NCBI GenBank assembly: GCA_902634885.1
Contig: CACPLR010000011.1
Span: forward strand, 1 to 34,655
From: an uncultured Pelagibacteraceae bacterium
GTDB taxonomy: Bacteria > Pseudomonadota > Alphaproteobacteria > Pelagibacterales > Pelagibacteraceae
Direction: 5' to 3'
Length of the DNA: 34,655 bases
Part shown: positions 19,112-28,700 of the stretch, one piece after another
Layout of the letters: each line of letters begins with the position of its first letter
Numbering within the stretch: the stretch's first letter is position 1
Notes under the pieces: model-generated
Told to the model about the DNA's origin: nothing
The model's database searches: none
What the model saw: only the letters and a program-made list of their open reading frames with translations
Made by a program: the position numbers and the translations under genes

Positions 19112-20403
19112 TTTTTACTATCAATAACAACAATTGTTAAATCATCTTTTTGTGTGTGCCCACTGTTTAAAATTTCATTTATAATAACTTCAAGCCTCTC
19201 ATCATTTGGCTTTTCTTTATATTTTTTTATATAATATTGAAATCCTTCTGAACCAAGCATTTCACCTTTATCGTTTTTTATTTCTGTAATACCATCTGTA
19301 AAAATATACATAGAACTTTTTTTAAATGGAATTGAATGTTCGGTATATTTTGTATTTGGCATAATCCCCAATGGAGGACCCGACTCGGTATAATTAGTAA
19401 ATTTTTCATCTTGATTAAAAATTATTGGAGGTTCGTGCCCAGCACTTGACAATAGTAATTCATTTTTATTACTATCATATATACCAATAAGCATTGTTAC
19501 AAACATACCTCTGGAAATTGTTTCACAGATTTCATTATTTAATTGAGTGAGTAATTCAGCAGCAGAAAAATTCGTCTTACTTAAACAACTGTATAAACTT
19601 GATGCTTTGGACATAAGTAATGATGATTTTATTCCTTTACCCGAAACATCTGCAACCCCAAAACCATATTTTCCTTCGCCTAAATCAGAAAAATTATAGA
19701 AATCTCCTGAAACTACTTTTGCTGGTATATTGATACCTGAAATTGGGAATTTGCTATTTTTATTTTTAGATAAAAGTGATTTTTGAATATCACCAACAAT
19801 TTCTACTTCTTTTTGAATTTTATTTTTTTCAATCATTTCTTTTGCCATCTTTGCGTTTCTGATTGCAAATGCAGCTGGAGCCGATAATGTTTCAAGTAAC
19901 TGTCTATCTTCTTCCTGAAAAAGCTTATTATTAGTTTTTTTATTGAGACAGTGAATGACACCAATGCAATTATTTGCAGCAATTAAAGGAGAACACAAAA
20001 CTGAAAAAGTTGTAAAATTTGTTTTATTATCAAGATCGAAATAAAATTCTGCAATTTCCCTAACATCTTTTCTTACATCTCCAACTCTAATACATTTTTT
20101 TTGATTGATAGCTTTACCCATCACACCATCTTTCAAATCCAATTGATATTCATCTAAATAATCTTGATTTAAAGAAGCTATGCACTCAAACTTATTTATT
20201 TTTTCATTTATAAGAAAAATATTTGCAGCTTGAGCGTTAATTCTCTCAATAATAACTTTTAAAGCAGTATTCAAAGTATCATCTAAATCTAATGAAGATG
20301 CGAACTCTTGATTCATCTTCATGATTATCTCAAGATCAATATCTGCCTTAGACTCAACCTGAGCTTTAGGCTCCTCTACTTTTTTTGGTTTAAATAGAAA
20401 CAT
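19108..20403 (-). CDS. GAF-domain SpoIIE/PP2C-type serine phosphatase (RsbU-like)
   Basis: A cytoplasmic signalling phosphatase of 431 residues. A GAF domain (about 35-185) is joined through a helical linker (183-210) to a PP2C/SpoIIE domain (about 215-428). Metal-binding aspartates are visible: Asp234 in VSGDFYNF, Asp252 in ADVSGKG, Asp370 in FTDGITE and the DDLT motif at 420-423. SSAGHEPP and PPLGIMP are also typical. Relatives remove phosphate from anti-sigma-factor antagonists in partner-switching pathways. No anti-sigma kinase or STAS gene is present in the window, so its partner is unknown. The GAF ligand cannot be told. Confidence 0.9.
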   Translation of the reverse strand: MFLFKPKKVEEPKAQVESKADIDLEIIMKMNQEFASSLDLDDTLNTALKVIIERINAQAANIFLINEKINKFECIASLNQDYLDEYQLDLKDGVMGKAINQKKCIRVGDVRKDVREIAEFYFDLDNKTNFTTFSVLCSPLIAANNCIGVIHCLNKKTNNKLFQEEDRQLLETLSAPAAFAIRNAKMAKEMIEKNKIQKEVEIVGDIQKSLLSKNKNSKFPISGINIPAKVVSGDFYNFSDLGEGKYGFGVADVSGKGIKSSLLMSKASSLYSCLSKTNFSAAELLTQLNNEICETISRGMFVTMLIGIYDSNKNELLLSSAGHEPPIIFNQDEKFTNYTESGPPLGIMPNTKYTEHSIPFKKSSMYIFTDGITEIKNDKGEMLGSEGFQYYIKKYKEKPNDERLEVIINEILNSGHTQKDDLTIVVIDSKN

Positions 20404-20416
20404 TTATTTAGTTGGC

Positions 20417-20446
20417 ATTTTAAGCCCATTTTGATAAATTTTACAA
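20417..20446 (-). promoter_or_regulatory. Likely promoter of the GAF-PP2C gene
   Basis: Reading the minus strand, TTGTAA (20446-20441) and TAAAAT (20422-20417) are 18 bases apart. The -10 ends 13 bases before the ATG at 20403, leaving a leader of only about six bases. The remaining part of the 173-base gap to the prepilin peptidase gene (20404-20576) shows nothing else I can name. Confidence 0.4.
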
Positions 20447-20576
20447 CTATGGAGTTAATTATAAATAGTCCTAATCTTTACATACATATTCATGATGCTG
20501 TTTTAATAGTTCAGTTCTTGATAGATGGCATTGTTCATGTAACTTCAAACATCAAATTTTAATTTTTAATACCTAA

Positions 20577-21338
20577 GTGGACTTTATTTTCGTTTTATTA
20601 TTAGGGTTGCTGTGGGGTAGTTTTGCAAATGTTTGTATAGTTCGATTACCAGAGAATAAAGGAGTGATCTCAGGTCGCTCTAGTTGTCCAAAATGCAAAA
20701 AAAAAATAAGTTGGTATGATAACATTCCAGTTATTTCATATATGTTATTAAGAGGAAAATGTAGAATTTGTAATAAAGAAATATCCACACAATATTTAAT
20801 TGTCGAATTACTAATAGCGTTATTTTTTTTAATAGAATATTTTTATTTTGGATTAACTTTAACAACAGTGCTTTTGTTTATTCTAACTTTAGCTTTAATC
20901 ATAATTTTTTTTATAGATTTAAAACATTTTATTATCCCTGATGTAGTTACTTTTCCCTTAATGATAATAGGTTTTTTAAAATCATTTGATCCAAATTTAA
21001 ATGAAATTTTTCCAAATTATATTAATTCTTTAATTGGGGGATGTTTTGGTTATGGAATCATTTGGGGGGTTATTTTCTTTTATAAAAAATTTAAAAATAA
21101 AGAAGGCATGGGTCTAGGTGATGCTAAACTACTAGCGGTAGTTGGATTTTGGTTTGGATTAGAATCTGTTCCATTTGTTATATTTTTATCCTCAGTAATT
21201 GCATTATTAGTGGTTTTACCTGATTTAATTCGCAAAACCAAAAAAATGTCTACACAAATTCCATTTGGACCGTATATAATAATTGGAAATTTAATTTATT
21301 TGTTGTTTGAAGATAAACTAAAATTTTTCGTAATTTAA
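20577..21338 (+). CDS. pilD: Type IV prepilin peptidase (leader peptidase, N-methylating type)
   Basis: Inner-membrane aspartic protease that cleaves the short leader of type IV prepilins and pseudopilins. The cytoplasmic zinc-binding insert has CPKC (37-40) and CRIC (62-65), found in the forms that also methylate. Membrane helices follow, with FIDLKHFIIPD (112-122) and GMGLGDAK (176-183), which hold the candidate catalytic aspartates (114 or 122, and 181). Length 253 is normal. The start is GTG at 20577, chosen because the following residues (MDFIFVLLLGLLWGSFANV) form the family's usual first helix. It is the first gene of a run ending at 25797, and its substrates are encoded downstream on the other strand. 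Confidence 0.93.
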   Translation: MDFIFVLLLGLLWGSFANVCIVRLPENKGVISGRSSCPKCKKKISWYDNIPVISYMLLRGKCRICNKEISTQYLIVELLIALFFLIEYFYFGLTLTTVLLFILTLALIIIFFIDLKHFIIPDVVTFPLMIIGFLKSFDPNLNEIFPNYINSLIGGCFGYGIIWGVIFFYKKFKNKEGMGLGDAKLLAVVGFWFGLESVPFVIFLSSVIALLVVLPDLIRKTKKMSTQIPFGPYIIIGNLIYLLFEDKLKFFVI

Positions 21339-21343
21339 TCAAA

Positions 21344-22225
21344 ATGTTTAATAATATTATTAAAAATATTTCAAAATCAATTGTAGGTAATGAGGATAGA
21401 ATTAAACTCACACTTGCAGCAATTATATCTGAAGGAAGCATACTTATTGAAGATAATCCAGGTTCTGGTAAAACTACATTTGCAAAATCAATTACACTGA
21501 ATTTAGGATTAAGTTTTAAAAGAGTACAGTTTACATCTGATTTACTACCAAGTGATATTTTAGGTTTTAATATTTATAAAAATGAGAAATTAGAATTTCA
21601 AAAGGGTCCAATTTTTACAAATATAGTTTTAGCAGATGAACTAAATAGAGGAAGTCCGAAATCTCAAAGTGCTTTCCTGGAGGCAATGGAGGAAAAAAGC
21701 GTATCTATAGACGGTGAGACTTATAGATTACCTGAACCTTTTTTTGTTATTGCTACTCAAAATCCAATGGACTCCTCTGGTACTAGCAGTCTACCAGATT
21801 CACAATTAGATAGATTTATGATTTCATATTCATTGTCTGATTTAAATGAAATTGAAAAAATTAACATGCTTAAAAATGGATATGATTTACTATCAATTAA
21901 ATCAGAACCAATAAATTGGGAAGATTTACAAATTAAAAAAAAAAAGGTTAAAGTTAGTGACGAAATTTATAAATATGTAATTGAAATAGAGGAAACTATT
22001 AAGTCTTTAGACCAGAATATTCATGTGTCCGCAAGATGTTTGAAACAGATAATTGATCTTGCAAAAGGTTGGGCCGTTGTTCATGGTAAGGATTATGTAA
22101 CACACCAAGAAATTAAAGACATTATTCCATATATATTTAGACATAGAATAAATTTTCTGAACCAAGAAGATAAATTAAACTACATAAATGAGGAAATTTT
22201 ATCAAAGATTAGTATTCAAAAATGA
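21344..22225 (+). CDS. MoxR-family AAA+ ATPase
   Basis: AAA+ chaperone-like ATPase of 293 residues. Walker A NPGSGKTT (38-45), Walker B VLADELNR (95-102), sensor ATQNP, and LPDSQLDRF for the arginine region are all present. MoxR proteins are thought to help mature or activate client complexes, often proteins with von Willebrand A domains. Here it starts five bases after the prepilin peptidase and overlaps the DUF58 gene by four bases (ATGA). MoxR-DUF58-transglutaminase is a recurrent bacterial gene set, but its role is not established. Confidence 0.92.
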   Translation: MFNNIIKNISKSIVGNEDRIKLTLAAIISEGSILIEDNPGSGKTTFAKSITLNLGLSFKRVQFTSDLLPSDILGFNIYKNEKLEFQKGPIFTNIVLADELNRGSPKSQSAFLEAMEEKSVSIDGETYRLPEPFFVIATQNPMDSSGTSSLPDSQLDRFMISYSLSDLNEIEKINMLKNGYDLLSIKSEPINWEDLQIKKKKVKVSDEIYKYVIEIEETIKSLDQNIHVSARCLKQIIDLAKGWAVVHGKDYVTHQEIKDIIPYIFRHRINFLNQEDKLNYINEEILSKISIQK

Positions 22226-23145
22226 TAGCAAGGACTATTCAGGGGATAGCTAAAAGCTCTATTATTCGGTCACTTAAAGATAAAAATAGAAGTAAAATTA
22301 TAATTTATCCAAACTGGAACGGGGTTGGTCTTGGCTTTTTTATATTTTTCTGTTTTTTAATTTCTGTTTTTTATGAGAATAATTTTGGTTTACTCATATC
22401 CATAATTATTTTTTTTATTTTTTTTATTTCAATCTTTGTCTCAAATCAAAACTTAAATCATTTATCGATGAGTGTATTGGATTATTATTATATCGAATCA
22501 ACTAAGGATGAAAGATTAGATATTCAAATAATAAATCATATTAATGAAAAGAAATTAAACATTGATTTAAATTATAAAAAACTAAATTTGAAAGGTTTAA
22601 ATTTCACAAAAAAACTTAATCCAATTCGGCTAAGTGATCAATATTTTCAAAGAGGAACAATTTCAATTCCAAATATAGTTCTAACATCAACTTATCCTTT
22701 TGGGATAATTAGAACAAAAAGATACTTTCACATTAAATCTAAAATAATTGTATTTCCAAAAAAAATTCAACCAAATATTAATTTACTTAATGAGTTTAAC
22801 ATTAATTTAAAAGGTCAAGCTTACGATGAATTTGAGGGTATAGAAGATTATAAAAAGGGTGACAGCTATTCAAAAATTGCTTGGAAGAAATCAATCATTA
22901 AAAATAAAAAATATATTAAGAAATTTGAGGAACCAAAAAAAGAGAATAACTTAATTTTAAATTTTGATAATTACAAAGAAATACCTTTTGAAGATCTACT
23001 AGGCTATGTTTCGTATATTATCGATTATTATTATAAAAATAAAATAGAACTTATAATTAAACATAGAGATAATACATTTTACCTCAATCATACACAAAAT
23101 TCATTTTACCAAATTTTAAAATACCTAGCGAATGTCAAAAATTAA
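22222..23145 (+). CDS. DUF58-domain membrane protein
   Basis: A 307-residue protein with two close membrane helices (about 35-75) and then a soluble part. It includes the DUF58 signature EGIEDYKKGDSYSKIAWKKS (positions about 209-228), the family's YxxGD...IxWK pattern. DUF58 proteins are usually encoded next to MoxR ATPases and are suspected partners or clients; the function is unknown. It overlaps moxR at its start and the transglutaminase gene by 14 bases at its end. Confidence 0.87.
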   Translation: MIARTIQGIAKSSIIRSLKDKNRSKIIIYPNWNGVGLGFFIFFCFLISVFYENNFGLLISIIIFFIFFISIFVSNQNLNHLSMSVLDYYYIESTKDERLDIQIINHINEKKLNIDLNYKKLNLKGLNFTKKLNPIRLSDQYFQRGTISIPNIVLTSTYPFGIIRTKRYFHIKSKIIVFPKKIQPNINLLNEFNINLKGQAYDEFEGIEDYKKGDSYSKIAWKKSIIKNKKYIKKFEEPKKENNLILNFDNYKEIPFEDLLGYVSYIIDYYYKNKIELIIKHRDNTFYLNHTQNSFYQILKYLANVKN

Positions 23146-25039
23146 TTTTAACGATACTAAATTTTTATCTCTCATATTATTAGGAATTTGTTTATTATCT
23201 ATTTCAGAAAATGTATCACTTGTTAATAAGATATTTTGGGGAATAACATCGATTATAAGTATTTTAATTAATAGGATAGATTTTAAGTTTAAAAGTTTTT
23301 TACTATCAATTTATGCAATTGGATTACTTTATATCCAATTTATATTTAACCAATATATATTTTCTGAGGAATTTTTCATAAATTGTATAGGAGTTTTATT
23401 AATTGTTAAATATGCAGAATTAAATAATAAAAATAATCTTTTATCTTATAATTTAATTTGCATGGTGCTTAGTGTAGTAAGTTTGATCAGCGGCCAAGAC
23501 ATTTTGAGTTCATTAATTTCATTATCAATTATCGTTTTATTAGTGATCAATATGTATTTAATTCAACAAAAAGAAGTAATGGATTTTAATTTTAAAAATA
23601 TATTAAAATATTTAGGCTTTGGTCTAAGTATTTTTCCATTTATTATTATTTTTTATTTAATTTTTCCAAGAGCCGAAATAAATTTTAGATTGTTTGATCC
23701 ATCTAAAAGTTCACTTGGAATTCCTGACTCTATTAATCTAGGATCTTTTGAAAATTTTGCAAATTCAGATGAAAAAGTTTTCACATTAGTGAACAAAAAT
23801 TTTAAAAAGCAGGATCTTTATTTTAGGGTAAAAATATTTGATTATATGGAAGAGGATAAATCTTGGCGAACATCATCACCCCTGTATCTTTATAATAATT
23901 ACAAAAACTCATATAAAATAACCAATGCAAAGGCCATAGATATAAAATATCAGGTAATACTAAATCCTCATAAAAAAAAATGGATACCAGCCTTAAACAA
24001 TTCAAGATTAGCAAAACAAAATGTTAGGATTGGGGAGGATCCTTTTAATCAAACATATAAAAGTTTAGATCCAATTGATCGAAAGATACAAATAGAATTT
24101 CAAAAGTATGATGCTGATTATAGAATTGGTGAAGAACTTTTAGAATATTATACTTTATTGCCAAAATCGGTTTCGGAAGAGCTAATAGATTGGGTGAAAA
24201 ATAATAAACAATCTAAATCTAATATAGAATATCTAAATCATATTTTAAATACTTTTTCAGATGGTTCTTATTATTACAATTTAAGTCCTGTAAATAATTC
24301 ACAAAATAGTTATGCAGATTTTTTCTTAAGAGGCAAAGAGGGATACTGTGAATATTTTGCTGGAACATTAGTTTTGCTTTCAAGATTAGCTAACATACCT
24401 AGTAGAATTGTATCTGGGTATTATGGTGGTGAATTAAATACAGTTGGCGATTTTTATGTTTTTAGGCAACAAGATGCTCATGCATGGGTAGAAGTTTGGA
24501 TAAATGGGAAAGGGTGGACTCAAATAGACCCAACCTCAGTTATACCAGGTTCAAATATAAGAAATAGCTATAATAATTTATTTAATAATACAGAGGAGAA
24601 CACAACTTCACTATTTACACTAAAAGCTTTTCAAAACTTAAAATATTTTTTCAACTATGCAGACTTTGTGTGGACCAAACATTTATTATCCTATGACAAC
24701 AATAAAAGAAAATCATTTATAAAAGAAATTACGAATTTAAGATTTTCAAATATTTTTTATTTGATTTTTGCGCCTTTAATAATTTATATGGTATTAAAAT
24801 TATATTTCAAAATCAATAAAGCAAATATTTTAAAATGGATGTTACATTATATTATTGTGATTAGTAAAAAACAAAATAAAATTTTGAATTCAGATACACA
24901 TCAAGAAATATATAATAAACTTAAACAAGATTATCAAAAGAAATATAAATCGTTTTTTAACCTTTATGAAAGGTTTAGATATCAAAATCAAAATATTGAA
25001 TTGACAAAGATATTTAGAACTTTTATTTCAGCAAAATAA
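23132..25039 (+). CDS. TgpA-like membrane transglutaminase-domain protein
   Basis: A 635-residue inner-membrane protein. About six N-terminal helices (10-178) are followed by a periplasmic transglutaminase-like domain. Its Cys-His-Asp triad is complete: Cys406 in GYCEYFAG, His450 in QDAHAWVEVW and Asp466 in QIDPTSV. Another membrane helix is at about 547-565, with a cytoplasmic tail. The layout (DUF3488 then transglutaminase core then tail) matches TgpA-type proteins. The triad suggests an active thiol enzyme, either protease or amide transferase, with unknown substrate. The start overlaps the DUF58 gene by 14 bases. Confidence 0.88.
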   Translation: MSKINFNDTKFLSLILLGICLLSISENVSLVNKIFWGITSIISILINRIDFKFKSFLLSIYAIGLLYIQFIFNQYIFSEEFFINCIGVLLIVKYAELNNKNNLLSYNLICMVLSVVSLISGQDILSSLISLSIIVLLVINMYLIQQKEVMDFNFKNILKYLGFGLSIFPFIIIFYLIFPRAEINFRLFDPSKSSLGIPDSINLGSFENFANSDEKVFTLVNKNFKKQDLYFRVKIFDYMEEDKSWRTSSPLYLYNNYKNSYKITNAKAIDIKYQVILNPHKKKWIPALNNSRLAKQNVRIGEDPFNQTYKSLDPIDRKIQIEFQKYDADYRIGEELLEYYTLLPKSVSEELIDWVKNNKQSKSNIEYLNHILNTFSDGSYYYNLSPVNNSQNSYADFFLRGKEGYCEYFAGTLVLLSRLANIPSRIVSGYYGGELNTVGDFYVFRQQDAHAWVEVWINGKGWTQIDPTSVIPGSNIRNSYNNLFNNTEENTTSLFTLKAFQNLKYFFNYADFVWTKHLLSYDNNKRKSFIKEITNLRFSNIFYLIFAPLIIYMVLKLYFKINKANILKWMLHYIIVISKKQNKILNSDTHQEIYNKLKQDYQKKYKSFFNLYERFRYQNQNIELTKIFRTFISAK

Positions 25040-25044
25040 TTTAA

Positions 25045-25797
25045 ATGAAAAAACTTATTTCAATATTAATTATTATTTTTTTAATAATTTATATTCTAGT
25101 TGAATTTATAGGTGATAGTATTATAAAGAGCTCTCTTGAAAGTAATTTATCTAATTCTTTAAAAAGAGAGACTAAAATTGATGACCTAAGCATTGGGTAC
25201 CTAAGCGGTAAAGCTAAAATTAAAAATTTAAAAATAAGCAACAAAGACTTTCCTGGCATTCTATTAGAAATAAAAAATGCATCTGCAAAACTAAGCACAA
25301 CATCAATTTTTAGTAATAAAATTGAAATTGATGAAATCATTTTAGATGGAATTGATTTAAATTATTATTTCAATCTAAATAGAAGTTTAAAAGTTGAGGA
25401 TAATGTAAAATCAATAGAAGAAAATCTGAGCAAAAATGACAAAAAGGCTTCAAGCTCGAAGGAATTTATTGTTAAAAAATTAGACTTAAAAAATTTTAAA
25501 ATTTCAGCAAACTCTGAGAATTTAAATTTTAACCAGCAAATAAGTCTTAAAGATATGAGCTTTAATAATGTAGGAAACACTGAAGACAGTAAAAATTACA
25601 AGACTGTTTTAAAAGACCTCTTTGATAAGGCTTTAAAATCAGTCAAAAATAAAGCGTTATCCAGCGATGTTAGCAATTCTTTAGATAAAATAAGGAATAT
25701 TGATGAACAAAAAATTAAAGAAAAAATAAAAAAGGAGATAGATGCTAATAAAGATAAAGTAAAAAATAAGCTAAAAAAGTTATTTAATAATGATTAA
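25045..25797 (+). CDS. AsmA-like envelope protein (tentative)
   Basis: A 250-residue protein with an N-terminal membrane anchor (about 2-20). The stretch DDLSIGYLSGKAKIKNLKIS, then LEIKNASAKLS and EIDEIILDGIDLNY, resembles the N-terminal part of AsmA/DUF748 proteins that form lipid-handling beta structures. The C terminus is lysine-rich and ends KNKLKKLFNND, also seen in that group. It is short for AsmA, so it may be a reduced member. It follows the transglutaminase gene by five bases and converges on the pilY1-like gene, sharing the TTAA at 25794-25797. Confidence 0.6.
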   Translation: MKKLISILIIIFLIIYILVEFIGDSIIKSSLESNLSNSLKRETKIDDLSIGYLSGKAKIKNLKISNKDFPGILLEIKNASAKLSTTSIFSNKIEIDEIILDGIDLNYYFNLNRSLKVEDNVKSIEENLSKNDKKASSSKEFIVKKLDLKNFKISANSENLNFNQQISLKDMSFNNVGNTEDSKNYKTVLKDLFDKALKSVKNKALSSDVSNSLDKIRNIDEQKIKEKIKKEIDANKDKVKNKLKKLFNND

Positions 25798-28700
25798 AAG
25801 TTTACATCTCTCCAAGAATTTCTAAAGCTATCTATATCAGATTCTCCTGTATCTATAACTACAAGATCCGTTTTTTCTTGTTCAGATTTACCAGCTATAT
25901 TTGCAAACAATTTATTTGCAAATACCACGAGTCTTGAAAGCACACCTTTACCTACTGCTTTACAGGTTTTTCCAGTGAAGACCTCTCCATCAACTGTTTG
26001 GCTTTTAAGAGATTTATTTTCATTTAATTGTTTTGAAACGTTAGTTCCACACTCATCATCAACTGCACATATCAGTGCAAGACCCAAACTACATCTATTT
26101 TTCGATACAGATGGTTCAAAAATAGGGAAGTATACCAATCCGTTTGACAATGTTGGCTCAGCAGTTATTTTTTGACTAGAAGGTAATTTTATAAACCAGC
26201 CATGGTCTTTCGTTGCTCTTGCTTTCCTGCTTACCGCTTTAGTTGTAAGTGGACATTTAACACCGGTGGTATCATCTGTAGTATCCATGCATTTTTCAAG
26301 TCCATGAAGTATAGTTGTGGATCTTTGAGGTGAATGAAATTTTGGATAAAACTTATCTCTAAACCCAAACATAATATTATCAAGTTTTGTATCTTTAAAC
26401 GTTAATCTTTCATAATCGCCAGTACCCGAAAAAAGCCACAAATTTTTAGATGTTTTTCCAATTCCTGCATCCATAGAGTGATATTGGTACCGTCCATTTT
26501 CTTTGCTAGCCTCTATCGACAGAATAGTTGATTGATCATAAAGTTTAATGGCACTCCCTGCTGCATCCACTTTCATATTAGTCAAATTAAATTTGGTAAT
26601 CTTTCCTTCAAAATCATTTGTGTAGACAAGTGCTCCTGTAAACTTTATTCCTCTTGCAGTATCTGAAGTAATAACAACAGGACTTCCAGGTATCGAATTT
26701 ACAATATCAATATTTTTATCATCTAACACTTCAATTACCTTCTCTACTTTGCCTGGAGTTATTGTATCTTCTAGATTAATAACAAATAAAGCTGATCCTA
26801 CTCCATCATTTCTACCACCATACCCACCTCCCATAACGGCGACATAAATATCATCAAGAATATTTGTGTCTCCTGCACCTGTATTGGGTAATCTAAATAT
26901 TCTAGGAGCTGACCAAGTTTCTCCCAATTCTCTATAATTATACTCTGCTGGAAGATTTTGACTTAAGCTTTGAGTTGCAGCTCTTGTCAATTTAATAATA
27001 AGAGTATCTTGAGATTGAGCTTTATCACCATTTGCTTGAAAAAATAATTGGTCTGGTAAAGTTATTTCAGTTTTACCTGAAGATGCGATATTAACAGTAA
27101 AGTTTTTTTCAATTTTATTATTTATCGAAATAATTAAATCAGATTTTTGAACACCTACAACTGGAAAAGTCCACGTTTTACTTTCATAACATGATGTGGT
27201 TGTATCTGCCTTACACTCATCATCAATACTGTTGTTATTATTATAATTATCTTGAACTGTAATACTTTCTTCCATATCAATTATTGAATAAGTATCATCA
27301 ATGTACTCGTATTCTGAATGAGTGCCTAAATGGTTCATTACATGAACTGTATTTTTAATATGGTCATTATAAACACTGTATAAATGAAGCGGTTTATCAG
27401 GTTTTGTTATATCAAGAACAGAAAAACCATTTCCACCTCTGCCATAAGGCACCATTAATATAGTGTGCCATTGTTTTCCAGATCCAAGAGGACTTTTAAA
27501 AAACATGTCGTGTACTACTGGAGATCCGTCCACTCCATAAATTGCATTAGTTCCCCCTTTTTGTTTTGCAAGTTCATTGTTCAAATTTTCGTTCACCATA
27601 AGGGGTATTTTTGGCATTATAAATGGAGGTATGAATGCCCATTTTTCAATACCTGTTTTACTATCAATTGAATGTAACATGCCATCATTACCTCCAACAT
27701 AAATTCTTTCTTCTCTTGTTCTTAAAGATTTGGCCCAAGCATCATAATTATTAATAGATCTCCAATAAGCTTCTTGGTTACTCGATGAAAAAGATGTTTC
27801 AGCAGAAGGTGCTCCTACGATTACCATTTCAGAATGAAATATATCTCCTAAATAACGTTTTCTTCCTTTTGTAATTATTTTTCCATTTTTATCGACAGTT
27901 GGTGGTCCTGTTCTTATTTCGTTTAATAAACAATCTCCGTCGTAATCAAAATAATCTTGTCCTCTAGAAAAACTTATTAAACCTTTAACATCATCATCAT
28001 TTCCATCTGCAATAGTTGCAACACTATCTCCTTTTGCGCTACAACGTGTATTACCTGTTACACCTGCAACTTTTGGTGTATCCCTATGATAATCACCAAC
28101 TTCATTACCAAATAATCCAAGTTGAGATTGAATTAATAATGAATTAGCTTCAGTATAATTGTTATAATCAGTTTTGTAATCAGCACCTGGAATTACACCC
28201 CATATTTTTCTTGAACCAGGAGATGGTATCACATCTGAAGCATTCCAATTGGACGGATCTTTTTCATCAACAACACCTTCTTTAGATATTGCAGTTCTTG
28301 TTAATGAACCTTGCCATTCCTCATTTTGCTTATATTTAAATTGTGCTTGGAATAATGATCCACCTTCTTCAATTGTTGCGGTAATTGCTGGAGCAGTAAA
28401 GGCTAATTTGTCAGCAATTACAGATCTAATTGCAGCACCCAATTGTGCTTTTAGTTGATCTGTTGTGTCTGCTTTTATTACTCTGTCTGTTCCACCTGCT
28501 TTTGCAATTGCATTAAATGCTCTTATTCCACCTGGGCTAATTCCACCTCCATAAGCTACAGTAAAAGTTTTGATTTTCTTTTTTAGAAGATTTTTTGTTT
28601 TTGTTATTGCAGCTGCTTGATTGTACCAATCTCCATCGCCGATTACGATTACATAAGATCCTTGACACGGGCTGTTTTTATCTATGGGGCTTTCTGATTT

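Noticed and set aside
25975..26175. Plus-strand open frames inside pilY1 and the other minus-strand pilus genes (also 27465-27671, 28249-28458, 28874-29065, 32515-32721, 33756-33953)
   Set aside because: They are shadows of the minus-strand genes with no domains and no ribosome binding sites.
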